Assembly (NCBI RefSeq): GCF_032854445.1
Contig: NC_088298.1
Location: 12,573,504 to 12,637,503 of the forward strand
Source of the DNA: Liolophura sinensis
Lineage: Eukaryota; Mollusca; Polyplacophora; Chitonida; Chitonidae
DNA: 64,000 bases
Reading direction: 5' to 3'
Shown here: one piece after another, positions 25,601-37,124 of the stretch
Layout: each line of letters opens with the position of its first letter
Position numbering within the stretch: position 1 is the first letter of the stretch
The notes under the pieces: model-generated
Seen by the model: only the letters and a program-made list of their open reading frames with translations
Told to the model about the DNA's origin: nothing
Database searches by the model: none
Translations under genes and position numbers: made by a program

Positions 25601-25999
25601 CGAATAAAATAATGGCTTGTTCGAAAACTTCATATACCAGCGGTCACTCTTTTTTAAGGAGACCCTCATATACCACGGATTAAATAATTTTTTGTTCGAC
25701 AACTTTGTATATTAGCGATCTCTCTCCTTTATGGAGACCCTCATATACCACGGATAAAATAATGACTTGTTCGACATCTTTGTGTACCAGCGATCACCCC
25801 CTGTATGGAGGCCCTCATATACCACGGATAAAATACTGAGTTGTCCCATAGCTTTATATACCAACGATCACTCTCCTTTATGGAGACCCTCATATACCAC
25901 GGATAAAATAATGGCTTGTTATTATTGGCTTGTTCGAAAACTTTATATACCAGCGGTCGCTCTTTTTTAAGAGACCCTCATATTCCACAGATAAAATAA
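19697..25999. repeat. 75-bp satellite array 2
   Basis: About 84 monomers of the same satellite as array 1. A higher-order period of about 1572 bp (21 monomers) is visible: the variant run with 'ctttttggttacctcatata' at about 20332 recurs at about 21904, and flanking monomers correspond for about 1 kb. The last about 1.3 kb resembles the array 1 higher-order monomers. The right edge is the same junction as in array 1 ('aagacatcagtggaattgta'). Confidence 0.95.
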
Positions 26000-27660
26000 A
26001 GACATCAGTGGAATTGTACTCACATATGGTCAAAAATAAAGAGATTTAAAATGGACAATCTGTCAACGTTCGATTACGTGTACTATTATATATCCACACT
26101 GATTCAACCTTCGTAACCACCAACTAACTTGAGCATTGCAACAAAATTTGTACATGTGTGATGTCTGAAATTACCGACCTATATTTAATAACTTAATTTT
26201 TAGTCCAAAGCAAATCTGTGCAAGGAATATTATCTAAATTTGTGCTTTAATTTTTTGGTAAATTTGCTTAAGGACAAACCCTAGGAAAGATAACTTGAGG
26301 CGAACTTGTACACAGAAAACAGAATAAACAGAAAGTTTACATTTCGATCTGTGATAATTAGTCTTCCTAAACCCTACCTTGCGAAGATAGCCCACGACAT
26401 ACGAGAGTCCAGTTTGCTCAACTCTTGCTGCCAGCCATGAGGTGGTAACACTTTGTCACCAGTCAACCTTGTGGAGTGGTGAATGGAAATCTCCAAAATA
26501 TTCAAGTTTGATGAACAGAAACAAGAGTACACCAAGATATAAAATAGCCCTATCAAAATATTTGAGTTTCAGTATGGAGATATATACATTCGCACATACG
26601 CACCAAAGCATCTCTGTTTATTCCCATCATAATTATTGCCACCGTCGTATAAGTGAAATATTCTTGAGTACGGCGTAAAACACCAATCAAATAAATCAAT
26701 CAAATCAAATCAATTAGGGATGCCACAGACTAGTAAATGGTAAATGTGCATAGAACAAAACCACGATGTGCGTAAACATTTCATCCAAATCCATGCAAAT
26801 CTTGTTCCGAAAAGCTGCAGACAGGAAGACAGGCGGACAGGCAGACAATGACAAAGATATATTCTCCTTGGCGGATGTAATTAGCGCCTGAAAGCAAGAG
26901 GCGATATCCGGGCCTATTTTACAACTACAGAAGGCACAAGTTCCGAAGGGGAGGTAACTGGTCTGCAACCGCGCAGTAAGTGAACCGTGAAAATCACACA
27001 AATTTCCTAACATATTCGTCAGGACCTGTTCTGGTTGTTATGTGTATTTTAGGACCGTAACCGTATCGGTGAGCGTAAGGCCATGTGATTGTGCTATCCT
27101 GAGAGTGACGTATAGCGTAGTGGTTAGAGTAACACCAATCACAGTTCTGCTCAACAGGCTGTGAAACGGATGTCTGCTTTTATAACGTCTATCTATTTTT
27201 ATCTCTTTATGGCTTCATGGCTGTTTCACTTGTTAGAAATAAAATGCAATATTAAAAGCAGGATGCTGTAAAGTGAACACCTTCAAACGCCGCATAATTT
27301 CCCGCATGGGTAAGCCCCTGGATCAAAAACAACCTTGCGTGACCCACATCTATCCGACAAGCGGGACACCAAATCGTGGTGATTGTCTTTATATATGCAG
27401 ACGATAATTTTCTGAATGGTACTCCGTAGCGACGGCCTTTGTCGGTTGTCCACACCAGCCGGTACTTTAACCTACCACTTCACTGGGCACGTGTACAATA
27501 GGGAACGCAGATCAGAAATCAGTCAACAACAACGGTAAGGTTAACGTGGCCTTTCTCAATGTGCTATAATAATGTAGTGTATACCTATCCCTAATAAATA
27601 GTACATATGTATGCGAGGGTACAATGTTTGCCTGCAGTGTGCATTTCAGCAGTGTAATAC
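26000..27660. other. Shared post-satellite block, unit 2 copy
   Basis: Paralogue of 3862-5755. It contains a family 1 SINE remnant at 26621-26712 that has lost its head and most of its body. No gene is recognised. The frame at 27252-27455 (-) is open in this copy and in unit 1 but is partly deleted in unit 3. Confidence 0.7.
26621..26712 (+). mobile_element. Family 1 SINE 3' remnant
   Basis: Only the tail region is left ('gagtacggcgtaaaacacca' then AT-rich). It sits at the same site as the longer copies at 4523 and 44850, with 'agggatgcc' to its right. The head was deleted after duplication. Confidence 0.85.
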
Positions 27661-27972
27661 TTCAGCAGTCATTCCATCTTGACAGTGACAAATAGGTATT
27701 TTTCATTTAGTGGCATGTATACGCCAAACAATGAACTCTGAATACCATCTAAGTGACCTTCAAGTTTAGCGAGCAGTTCCCATGTTTTGTCATGTCAGTG
27801 CCAGAAACAAAGCTTAATAGAACCTATTACCTTGAGCGCTGTATTCATCCGTGACCTGAGTCAGGCATTTTACATTAACTGAACGTAAATGTGTACACAT
27901 GAAGCTCGTTGTACAGTGTATGTGTTACATTAGTATTTTTCACAAACTTACAACAGTCTTAATAATGGTGTT

Positions 27973-28153
27973 GGGGCCTCCGTGGCACGGTTGGTTAGTG
28001 CGCTAGCGCAGCGTAATGACCCAGGAGTCTCAGGCGGATAGCCGTGGGTTTCCTACGAGTTCTGCTCGGTTTCCTCCCACCATAATCCTTGCCGCCGTCG
28101 CATAAGTGACATATTCTTGAGTACGGCGTAAAACACCAATCAAATAAATAACA
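27973..28153 (+). mobile_element. Family 1 SINE with internal deletion
   Basis: Head 'ggggcctccgtggcacggtt', then a jump to 'ggcggatagccgtgggtttc' and the standard tail. The same insertion is at 46169-46335. Confidence 0.85.
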
Positions 28154-28617
28154 CAACAATGTGTATGCTTGTACTGCAGTTTCTGATCAATATGCTTACT
28201 ATCTCCTCGGTGTAATAAAGCTGTCTTCAACTTCATTTAACACATCCACAAAAACATATATATATATATAGTTTCCATTGTCAATAAAAAAAACTTTAGG
28301 TCTGGTTTAAAAAAAATGCATAATGTGTATTTAAAATAAAAGGTTGTAATTTTCATTGCATGTTTGTTTAAAATCCACTTTTCTGTACGTTTCGCTGTTT
28401 TTCAGTACACCCACACATGTGGTCAGCCAGCTATACCAATAATAAGCCTCTGGTAACTTCTTCTCTGATACACCCACCACAAAGTGAGTCCAAATGCTGT
28501 CTCAGTGTACTGTAAATGAAGGAATTCCTTCTTGTTTATTGACTTTATACATCTTAGGTATATTGCTAGAGAACTATGGAAAGCTGATGAGGACATCTCG
28601 TCCCTAAACACATACAA

Positions 28618-28885
28618 CCAATACGTCGGGGGATTTAGTACACTTACACAGATAACACCAATACGTCTGGGTATTTAGTACAGGTACACAGATACAACCA
28701 ATAAGTATGAGGATTTACTACAAATACACAGATACAACCAATAAGTCTGGGTATTTAGTACAGGTAACAGACACAACAAATGCGTCTAGAGATTCACTAC
28801 AGCTACACAGATACAACCAATACGTCTGTGGATTTAATACAGCTACACAGATACAACCAGTATGTCCGTAGATTTAGTACAGGTG
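28618..28885. repeat. Approximately 40-bp minisatellite, 6-7 copies
   Basis: Units of 'cagatacaaccaatacgtct' followed by 'gggtatttagtacaggtaca'. Counterpart at 47200-47470. Confidence 0.85.
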
Positions 28886-29025
28886 TGCACGTACTGTGCT
28901 TTAATATCAGCTGAAAACCCTCGCAGGTATAGAGCGGAATTTATACCCCTAAGACTTTCCCAGGATATTGTGGTTACATAGGCTGTGCTTAAGCTGTGAA
29001 AGGTAACCCTCAGGGCCCTCTGGCT

Positions 29026-29496
<471 letters not shown>

Positions 29497-30092
29497 GAGT
29501 ACACCGAATGAACCCAGGAAAATGCTTTAGCGACCACCAACCGAGAGATGACTTAATCAAATGTAGATCTGTATACTTGTGGTTAGGCAATGAGTGTAAT
29601 CAACGCGTATATATAACAGATAAATAAGGTCAGGGTAAACGGCTTTAAACTTGATGAACATGTGTCAGATTAAATTTTTTATTTATTTCTTGACTGATGT
29701 TTTTACGCCTTCCTCAATCATTTAAGTATGTTGGGGGGGGGGGACGGGGCAGTTTTATAGGTGGGGTTTTTATGGCCGGAGCGCCCAGAGCATCCATTGT
29801 TCCGCGGGATCCTGACAAACCTCAAGGTCGTGACTGGAAGCTGCTTCTAAAACAGCGAGAGTTGAATCATGCCCCCTCATAGGTGACAGATAGATAAACG
29901 GGTCGGTTGAGGAGGGGACACTGCTGTGTAGTGCCCGTTATAAAGATTCATTCCTTCTGCCAGAACTGTTTTACGGTACCGGTGACCTAGTTCGTTTGCA
30001 GCTTTGGTGCATGTTGGATTCAAGACAGTTCGCATGAGATTTATAACGTTACCATTGCCTTATTTACGTACACAGTTTTTCAATATTCAGTA

Positions 30093-30290
30093 GTGCATTT
30101 TGAGTGGCCAGGTCCTCCATGGAGATCTGATGAGGACATCTCATCTCTCGCCCCGAGGACGCTCAGACACGTGACAAATCTTGCTTCACGCTGCGACCAA
30201 AACACCGAGAGCTGGATTCAAACACGTGACCTCATTGGTCAAGGGTCTGAAGGTCACGGCGAGTTAGTGCCTGAGCCATCTGAACGCACG
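30093..30290 (-). mobile_element. tRNA-headed SINE-like element (unit 2)
   Basis: Read on the minus strand it has an A-box-like 'tggctcaggcactaactcgc' and a B-box-like 'cgtgtttgaatccagctc', followed by 'tcatcagatctccatggagg'. Counterpart at 47690-47880. The TA microsatellite adjoins it in unit 3. Family unassigned. Confidence 0.6.
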
Positions 30291-31440
30291 AAGCCTCAAA
30301 CTGACATCAGCAGGGGAAAGTATAGTGTGTGTTATTGTCAAGATCTAAATAATCTCACTAAAATGTTCCCAATGACCTCAACATCTTCATCCGGGTTCTT
30401 AACTGGCTTAGCATATTTTGTAGCGATGTGTGAGATATATCGGCCTTATTTAGGTCAGCGTAAAACAGAAACCGGCAAACTGTGTATAGCAATGGAATTC
30501 AAACAGGATGTGGGGAGGGCGAGATAGATTCTTTAATGAACAGCAGTGGACTCGTCATAAATTAAAGATATGGTGGCAATATAGTTTGACCAGAAGAGGC
30601 ACAAATCGTAACCTAGTTCGAAGAAATGCTGTTTGCCTCCGCCAGTCCCTCTCCCCCCGTGCATATCCGCTCATGAAAGGCTTTCATTTGCTCAAAGTTT
30701 CTGATACCTATGACAATTGTTACGGACCAATCAGATTTGCCAGTTTGTCCGTAGTTTGTTTACTGGTGTAAAACGACAAACTTTTAGGATTATTCTATGT
30801 AAAGCATAGCATGGCTGTCTAATCTCACCTTTCTCTGAGCTTTATAAACTATTTCTTCAGAATTAAATTAAATAGATATAAATGATAATAATGTGTAAGG
30901 TATGTAGCGGTTTAAGATCGAGTCGTGTACCTAAACGGTGCAGTTTTACACATTTTCTGGACTGACGCTTAGCAGGAGGATATAGGTCAAGTAGGCCTAC
31001 TGGTGGACCCAGTGTCAGTAAACCCCACGTTGTGGATCGTCATGTCTAGTGTGTTCTAATGGCATTCCAGTGAGCTCTATACCGTTGACACTGGGACCAG
31101 TCCTGATGCGACACTAAGACACCGTCGTCATGTGACCCAAAATGTGTGGCAAGCCACGTTATTGAAAACAAATTGCAGTATGAAAGAAAAATGACATGCT
31201 CAAAATATTTTACCGATTCAATTAAGGTTATTGAGCAAACAAAACAACAACCCATCACCGGTTATCCTTCTAATGAAAAACCTTAGCCAAACTGGGATTT
31301 GATCACGTTTGAACTTATAGTTGTCGTGATGAGACAAATCGTAAAACAGTCTACAGGTACACATACTCTAATGCCAGGCAAGCGATGGCTTAAGTTAGAG
31401 ATTTATAAGACATCAAGTTGTTGACTTTTTCTTCCAAAAA
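30291..31440. other. Non-coding, no gene recognised
   Basis: Much of 30290-31010 is missing in unit 3 (joining near 47880-47920). Several short open frames lack recognisable domains. Confidence 0.55.
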
Positions 31441-31454
31441 ATGGAATTGTAATC

Positions 31455-31690
31455 ACTTTGCGTGTGATGATATCGTGTGCTCCTGATGACATCGTGTGTG
31501 GCTGATGATATCGTGTGCGCCTGATGACAACGTATGTACCTGGTGACAAGGTGTACACCTGATGACATTGTGTGCGTCTGATGACAACGTGTGAGCCTGA
31601 TGACATCTTGTGCACCTGATTACATCGTGTGTTCGTGTTGATATCGTGTACGCGTGATGAGATCGTCTAAGTGTGATGATATCGTGTTTT
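31455..31690. repeat. 19-20-bp minisatellite upstream of neurotrophin-like exon 1
   Basis: About 12 units of 'tgatgacatcgtgtgcgcc' type. The array ends about 45 bp before the ATG of the neurotrophin-like gene. Counterpart with fewer units at 48355-48565. Confidence 0.9.
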
Positions 31691-32154
31691 ACATTCTGTT
31701 TTCAGCAGGTTAAGCGTGGTTGAGAAGAAAGAAACATGTCGGAAGATAACAGATATGAGTTTACATTAGCAGACAGCAAGGAACCACCCAAGAAATCTAG
31801 ACTTGTACTATGCCTGGTGAGTACACTCAGTGTGAAGTTTTTTTTTTACAGGTTTCTTGTTAAACGACGCACGCAATAATGTTTCCCTTGACGTGACGGT
31901 TTAAAGCGTCTAACACATCCGTGTACAGCCTTTTTCTATCTTCAGATCTGAATCATTATCATGCAGTTTTCACAGTGGATCCACACGTAATAGCTGCATT
32001 TCTCCCCATCTCCCTGATCTTGAAGAACATTGCTCTATATCTAAATGAATGCAGAGAATTCAATGGATTTCAGCTATCTTTTAAACAAACAATTAAACAA
32101 AAACAAAGTATACAATCAGTTGTTCAGTTAAGACAGATCAAGCCTGAAAGAATA

Positions 32155-32300
32155 ATATCAGATAACTCGTCACTATATATGTATGAAAGGCAACATTGTT
32201 TATGAACAGGTCGCTGAGTCAAGACAGATCAAGCCTGAAAGAATAATAAGAGATAACTCGTGAACATATATGTCTGACGGGGAACATTGTTTATGCTGAT
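32155..32300. repeat. Approximately 90-bp intronic repeat, 2 copies
   Basis: Two copies around 'agacagatcaagcctgaaag' and 'aacattgtttatg' within intron 1. Unit 3 has three (49020-49285). Confidence 0.75.
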
Positions 32301-32787
32301 CAATACCATAAGTTGAACAGATTAGTTAACAGGAAGGAAACCCAATCAAATAATAGTCAGCTAACGATCGCCAAAAGATATCCAGTCAGTATTTCCGTTG
32401 TTACAACTGGTATTTGATTCAACATATGTTCGAATTTTCGTTCATCGCTGTAGCTACCGTTTGTAGCGTCCGATTCGTTATTTAGTAAGTCGCACAAAAC
32501 GGGCACATATATGCAATATAAAGATTATACAAGCTTTTACATGTAGTTAAATAAATTTGCTATGTTGATTGGCTCATGCAATACAGTCGCCATCAATTTC
32601 CCAGGAAATAAGCCATTTAATCAGTTCATGTTTTTCTTCCGTTCTCCAGGGTGGCTCTGTGCTCTTGTTGTCCGTAGCGGTCATCGCAGCGGTGAGCGCC
32701 ATGATTTATCAATATTTTGCGTAAGTGTTTTGTTCTTGACCGCAGAGTGTCAGAAATTACCTTTCATGAGCCTAGTTTTAATTAATT

Positions 32788-32930
32788 AGGTTATTTATAC
32801 GGCGACGGCCAGTGTCACGGTGAAAGGAAACCGGCCAGAGCCAAGAGGAAATCCACGACCCTCCGCAGGTTGCGGCCAGATCTTCCCACCTACCGTGCGG
32901 CCAGATAGGAAGCCAACATGGCCTACTTTT
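32788..32930 (-). mobile_element. Diverged family 1 SINE fragment in intron 2 (unit 2)
   Basis: Reverse-oriented body: 'tatacggcgacggccagtgt', 'aggaaaccggccagagcc', 'cctccgcaggttgcggccag'. It lacks the head. Same insertion in unit 3 at 49772-49906. Confidence 0.75.
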
Positions 32931-33850
32931 GAGCTCTCTTCCATATTATCTCAAAATTTAAAATTTTATTATAACTTTTGACAAAAGTTGATAATCTACA
33001 ATATTAAATTTGTCTCATGAGTAAGTTCGGTCTATGTCTCATCACGCAGTCTACCACTGTAAAATGATTGCCTTCCAGTCTGTCTGCAAAGATGAACCAC
33101 CTGACTGTCACTTGTAAGCCAGCTGACGTTGTCAAACAATACCCGGGTTATTTTCGGACACCACTGGAACAGATCGAAGTAGAGCGGCGGTATAATCAGG
33201 ATTCACAATACCTGACTACAGTACCTCTGCCAAACTGCACACTGAACTGCATCTCTAGGGCGAAACGGGACACCACGCATGCGTTCTCCCCACGAAACGA
33301 AATGGAGGTTTTGGCTGTAGGCGCAAGCGTAATACGAAAGCTCGCGCGGACCAAGCGACAAGAATTACCAAACCCTGAAGGAAACCTTGGACGCAACCCA
33401 ATTTTCCACGGTTGTTGCGAATCGTAAGTCAGTTGGTCTTTCAATTATTCTCCGTGAAAGGCCTTCTTGTTTTTGTCTGTCTGTTTAATGCCTGTTTAAT
33501 AGCTTGTTCAGTATTGTCAATGATCCTTGTATCCTGCTCTTTGTTTAGCCAATCTATTATTTAAGTCATTAAGTTCATTTAACCATAAATCTGATTAAAT
33601 GGGTAGTTTAAAAATTAATAAAGCAAAATAAGAATGAAATAACCAAAATCCAGTCATCTGTGTGCATTGTTAGGTTGATAGTTTGTAAATCAGCCTAACG
33701 AGCTGCAAAGTGAAAAGGTTGTTTTATTTGCTCGCCTTTTAGAGAAAAGTCGTGGATCGCCCCAACAACAGCAACAAACCAGAAGGGAGAAACAGTGAAC
33801 GTCATCCAGTTAGATGAACATAAGCAATATTTCTTGCAGGAGTCTTGCAA

Positions 33851-36739
33851 GTGAGTATCGTCTTGAATGGAAAAATCCTTATAAATAATAATAATTATTA
33901 ATAACGTGACTGGGGAAGACGAGAGGGGGAGGAAGCTTTGAGTGTTTCCTAGCATCCCACCTGTTTGTGTTTATGACCTGACATGAGCATTTTTTTCAAT
34001 CGAAAGTCGTCAGTAATAAGTAGTATAGTTTTTGTTGGGCATGTTGCCTTAATTCGACTGGCTATGCTGCGTATTCATTGTACATATTTGTATTGTTAAA
34101 TGATATAGAGGACACATTTGTTTGTCAAACAATTATCAAACAGACTACGCTTTAAATTATTAATAAAATGTAATGTGTAAGGTAATTTAAACTGATCTCA
34201 GGAAAGGGCAATGGGCTGGGGGTAGTATGCAAATATAGCACTGTCGTAGAATATATTCCTTATATTACGGTTCAATTACTGTTCATTTATATTGTTGCCT
34301 ACATTTCACAGGTGAACAAGGTTTTTTAAAGGAGAAGAAAAGACCTAAAACAATGACACTATAGGCTGAAAAGAGCACATTTTTTCTCTCTGGTGGTGCC
34401 TGCTGCGTAATTTTGCAATTTTTCCTCACCATACAAGTAGTCTGAAAACGGCAAAGCTGGCATAATTGGTTGAGTTCATCGCGTCCTCCATCTCCCTGTA
34501 AGTTATGCTGGGGGCGTGTTGCCTCTCAGCCAATGAGAGTCGTTTTAGCACGAGGCCTGTTATGTTACCAGCTACCAGGCGTATAAACCGAGATCAAACA
34601 CCTCAAGTGAATGGCCATAACCTACTTACATAATGACGCTATTATTCGACCGGGAGTGCTTCAATTTGCGGATTGTACAGTTTAGAGGGACAGTTCTTAG
34701 GACATACATTAGCTTCAGAAATAATGTCGATTTCTTGCTTATTCGTTTTCATCAGATATGTACAGAGACGGTGCACATGGGGCGACACCAAATTCCAAAC
34801 CTTTATGGAATCTAAATTAGTTGACATTATTAATGTCGACTGGAAGTCTGGGAGAAAAACACGGTCTTTGAAGTTATCAGTTTAGATCGGACCAGATGAC
34901 AAGTAAAATAATGATTAATATTCTGAATTTCACTCTATCTTTGTGCTTATTTTACACATGACAACAACCAACCCATTAAAATCAGCCCTTAAACACTTGG
35001 GATATACACAGTATACAGAAGTAAGACTACCAAATTATCAAATCCTTACAAATTCTGTCTTGATTTCTTGTAAAACAATGGCATTGGTTAGAAAATACAG
35101 AACTTTTCGACCTATCGACACAGACTAAGAAAGACACAATACAAGTCTTTTGTATCCCTTGATGAAATTTTGGAATTTTCTGGAAAAATTAGTGTCCAAT
35201 TAATTACTTTTGATGTCAATAAAATGTTCCAAGCTCAATGATATTTTCCAGAAACGTCAAATGTACTGCCCTTGATGCACACGAGGCTGTTCTGCGTAAC
35301 ATGACAACAAATGGAAAGAATTTTGCACTCTTGCCCTAGATATTTCTTAGCACATATCTCCACAAAATAGCTAAAATACTGCCGACGTGCCTTGAGTCAT
35401 AATCATTCATTCATTCTTAGCACATAATTTTGTCTTTTTTATTATGTATATTTGCTTTTTATATGGATTATTGTAAACGTTCCACAGGGATATGGTAGAA
35501 TATATATGCGAGTTTATATAACAAGTAATTACATGTTTTAGATGTGTGACTATTAGAAACGCTTAAATACGTTGATTCTATGAGCTGTTGGCTGTAGGGT
35601 AATGAGAAAATTTCCAGAGCCTACGAGACGACAACATTCTGCAGCATTCGAGAGATTTGACTCGGTGAAGTGACGACGGTTGCATTTTCCACGTTATGGC
35701 ATGTGGGTGTAAAATATGAAATGTGTAAAAACAAAAGCGATATGTAGGCCTATAAACTGCGAAGTAACACTTTTATTACTGAAGGAAATCCCGATAGTTC
35801 GCCTGTATATAAATCCTAAAAGCAAATGTAACAAGTAAAAGAAAGTGGAGGTGGCCGGTGTATTCCGTGTCACATTTCACATCATTTAAGAGCACAATAT
35901 CTCTCTCGTAACTCAAGTTATGTGATATACATGTATCGTAATCGTATCGTTATCGTACAACAGCCGGTACTGAATGGTAGAAAGTTATGTGATCAAAGAC
36001 ACTTATGTGCAATAAGCGACTACAGCTCTGTTCCTTGAAAATATACGCATTTACAACGCCTTTGAAGAGATAGGATTCTGGATCAGCTAATTTGGTCTTG
36101 CGAACCATCTCTATGTTATAGACAGACATGACAGCGGTCAATTTAAAATGCCCTGCATGGTGCATGACGCAACACAAATTGTAACGATTCTAGCGTTAAC
36201 GGCATAGAGGGAATCGGTGAACTGCAGGTTTTTGTGATAAATAAAGTGTTTGCTCACAATTGGAGATTTTAGAGTTCGAATTATGTTATCACTCATTATA
36301 TAAAGTCATTTTTATAGTATTTACTACAACACTGGCGGATGATAAAGTCTCCCAAAAACTTATTTAGAGTATACACGAACGATGGAGAAAATTGTGGAGC
36401 TGAACTGAACTAGCGAAAGTTAAGTTCCAGAAGAAAAGTGACGTCATTTATGCCAATCTGACAGAGACGATCGATAAGGTCAACAAAAGCTCCCTGACAC
36501 CCTTGTCAACTCACATGATACAATACTGTGTCTTTACCTTTAGTGACACAAGAATTCAAAACTCGCTCAATAACTGTCTGGATTTAGCGTCTGTTGATCC
36601 ATTCCAGCGTAGTTCATATTGCTAACCAAGATTGGTGTGTGCAGTACGACTTTGGTGCTGTGCAGATTGTTGAAGAAAAAGACACAGTAGAAGTTCATAG
36701 AAGTACAGCTTTGGGTAAGGGTTAGTAAATAGTCATGTC
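33851..36739. other. Non-coding downstream block, no gene recognised
   Basis: Paralogous with 52237-55120 of unit 3, except for indels, including loss of the terminal-exon region near 35975. A minus-strand frame at 35950-36177 and its unit 3 counterpart differ mostly at amino-acid-changing positions, so they look non-coding. An AATAAA-type signal near 36236 (counterpart 54254) could end the neurotrophin-like transcript. Confidence 0.55.
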
Positions 36740-36750
36740 CAATTAAAGTG

Positions 36751-37113
36751 ACCGGCCCGGATAACACAGTTGGTAAAGCGTCCGGTTCGGGACCGGTTGG
36801 ATCCAGGATCAATCCTTGATCGAGTCACACCTAAAACTTTAAAAGAGGAAGTTATAACTTCCTCGCTTGGCGTTCAGCATGAAGGGGATAGTGCAACGAC
36901 TGGTTGACCCGTATCAGTATAATGGCTCGGGCGGGGCGGCTTACTTGCCTTCGGTAAGTCGTCTCAGTGAAGCAGCACTCAATAAAAGAGCGGTGGAAAT
37001 CCGTCCTGTAACAAGGAGGCACACTATACATACATGCACCCTAATGATTCCTTCGTCGTCATATGACTGAAAAATTGTTGAGTACGACGTTAATCCCCAA
37101 GCACTCACTCACT
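36751..37113 (+). mobile_element. Family 2 tRNA-derived SINE, full length
   Basis: Head 'ggcccggataacacagttgg' with B-box-like 'ggatcaatcc', then 'aagaggaagttataacttcc', 'cttgccttcggtaagtcgtc' and 'catatgactgaaaaattgtt', with a 'cactcactcactc' tail. The 11-bp duplication 'caattaaagtg' flanks it at 36740-36750 and 37114-37124. Unit 3 has the empty site near 55117, so it inserted after the duplication. Confidence 0.92.
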
Positions 37114-37124
37114 CAATTAAAGTG

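Larger units (their letters stand above)
31736..33850 (+). pseudogene. Neurotrophin/Spatzle-like cystine-knot gene, unit 2, terminal exon missing
   Basis: Four exons are visible: 31736-31816, 32650-32720, 33079-33423 and 33743-33850, all with GT-AG borders and matching phases (0, 2, 2, 2). They encode a short cytosolic tail, one membrane segment, a pro-region with dibasic RAKR and RTKR sites, and the first part of a cystine knot (FHGCCES ... HKQYFLQESC). The fifth exon, present in unit 3, is absent: 'ctgaatggtagaa' near 35970 joins directly to sequence equivalent to 54003, removing about 390 bp. Without it, exon 4 would read into the intron and stop after about 17 codons, losing the last five or six cysteines. 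It is probably a pseudogene, unless it splices to a distant exon. Confidence 0.65.

Noticed and set aside
35950-36177. Minus-strand frame conserved in position in units 2 and 3
   Set aside because: Differences between the copies (53938-54147 in unit 3) are mostly amino-acid changing, as for non-coding DNA. It lies in the likely 3' region of the cystine-knot gene.
36751-36830. tRNA gene
   Set aside because: A-box and B-box-like sequences belong to SINE heads, repeated with SINE bodies and flanked by target-site duplications. No intact cloverleaf with an acceptor stem was found.
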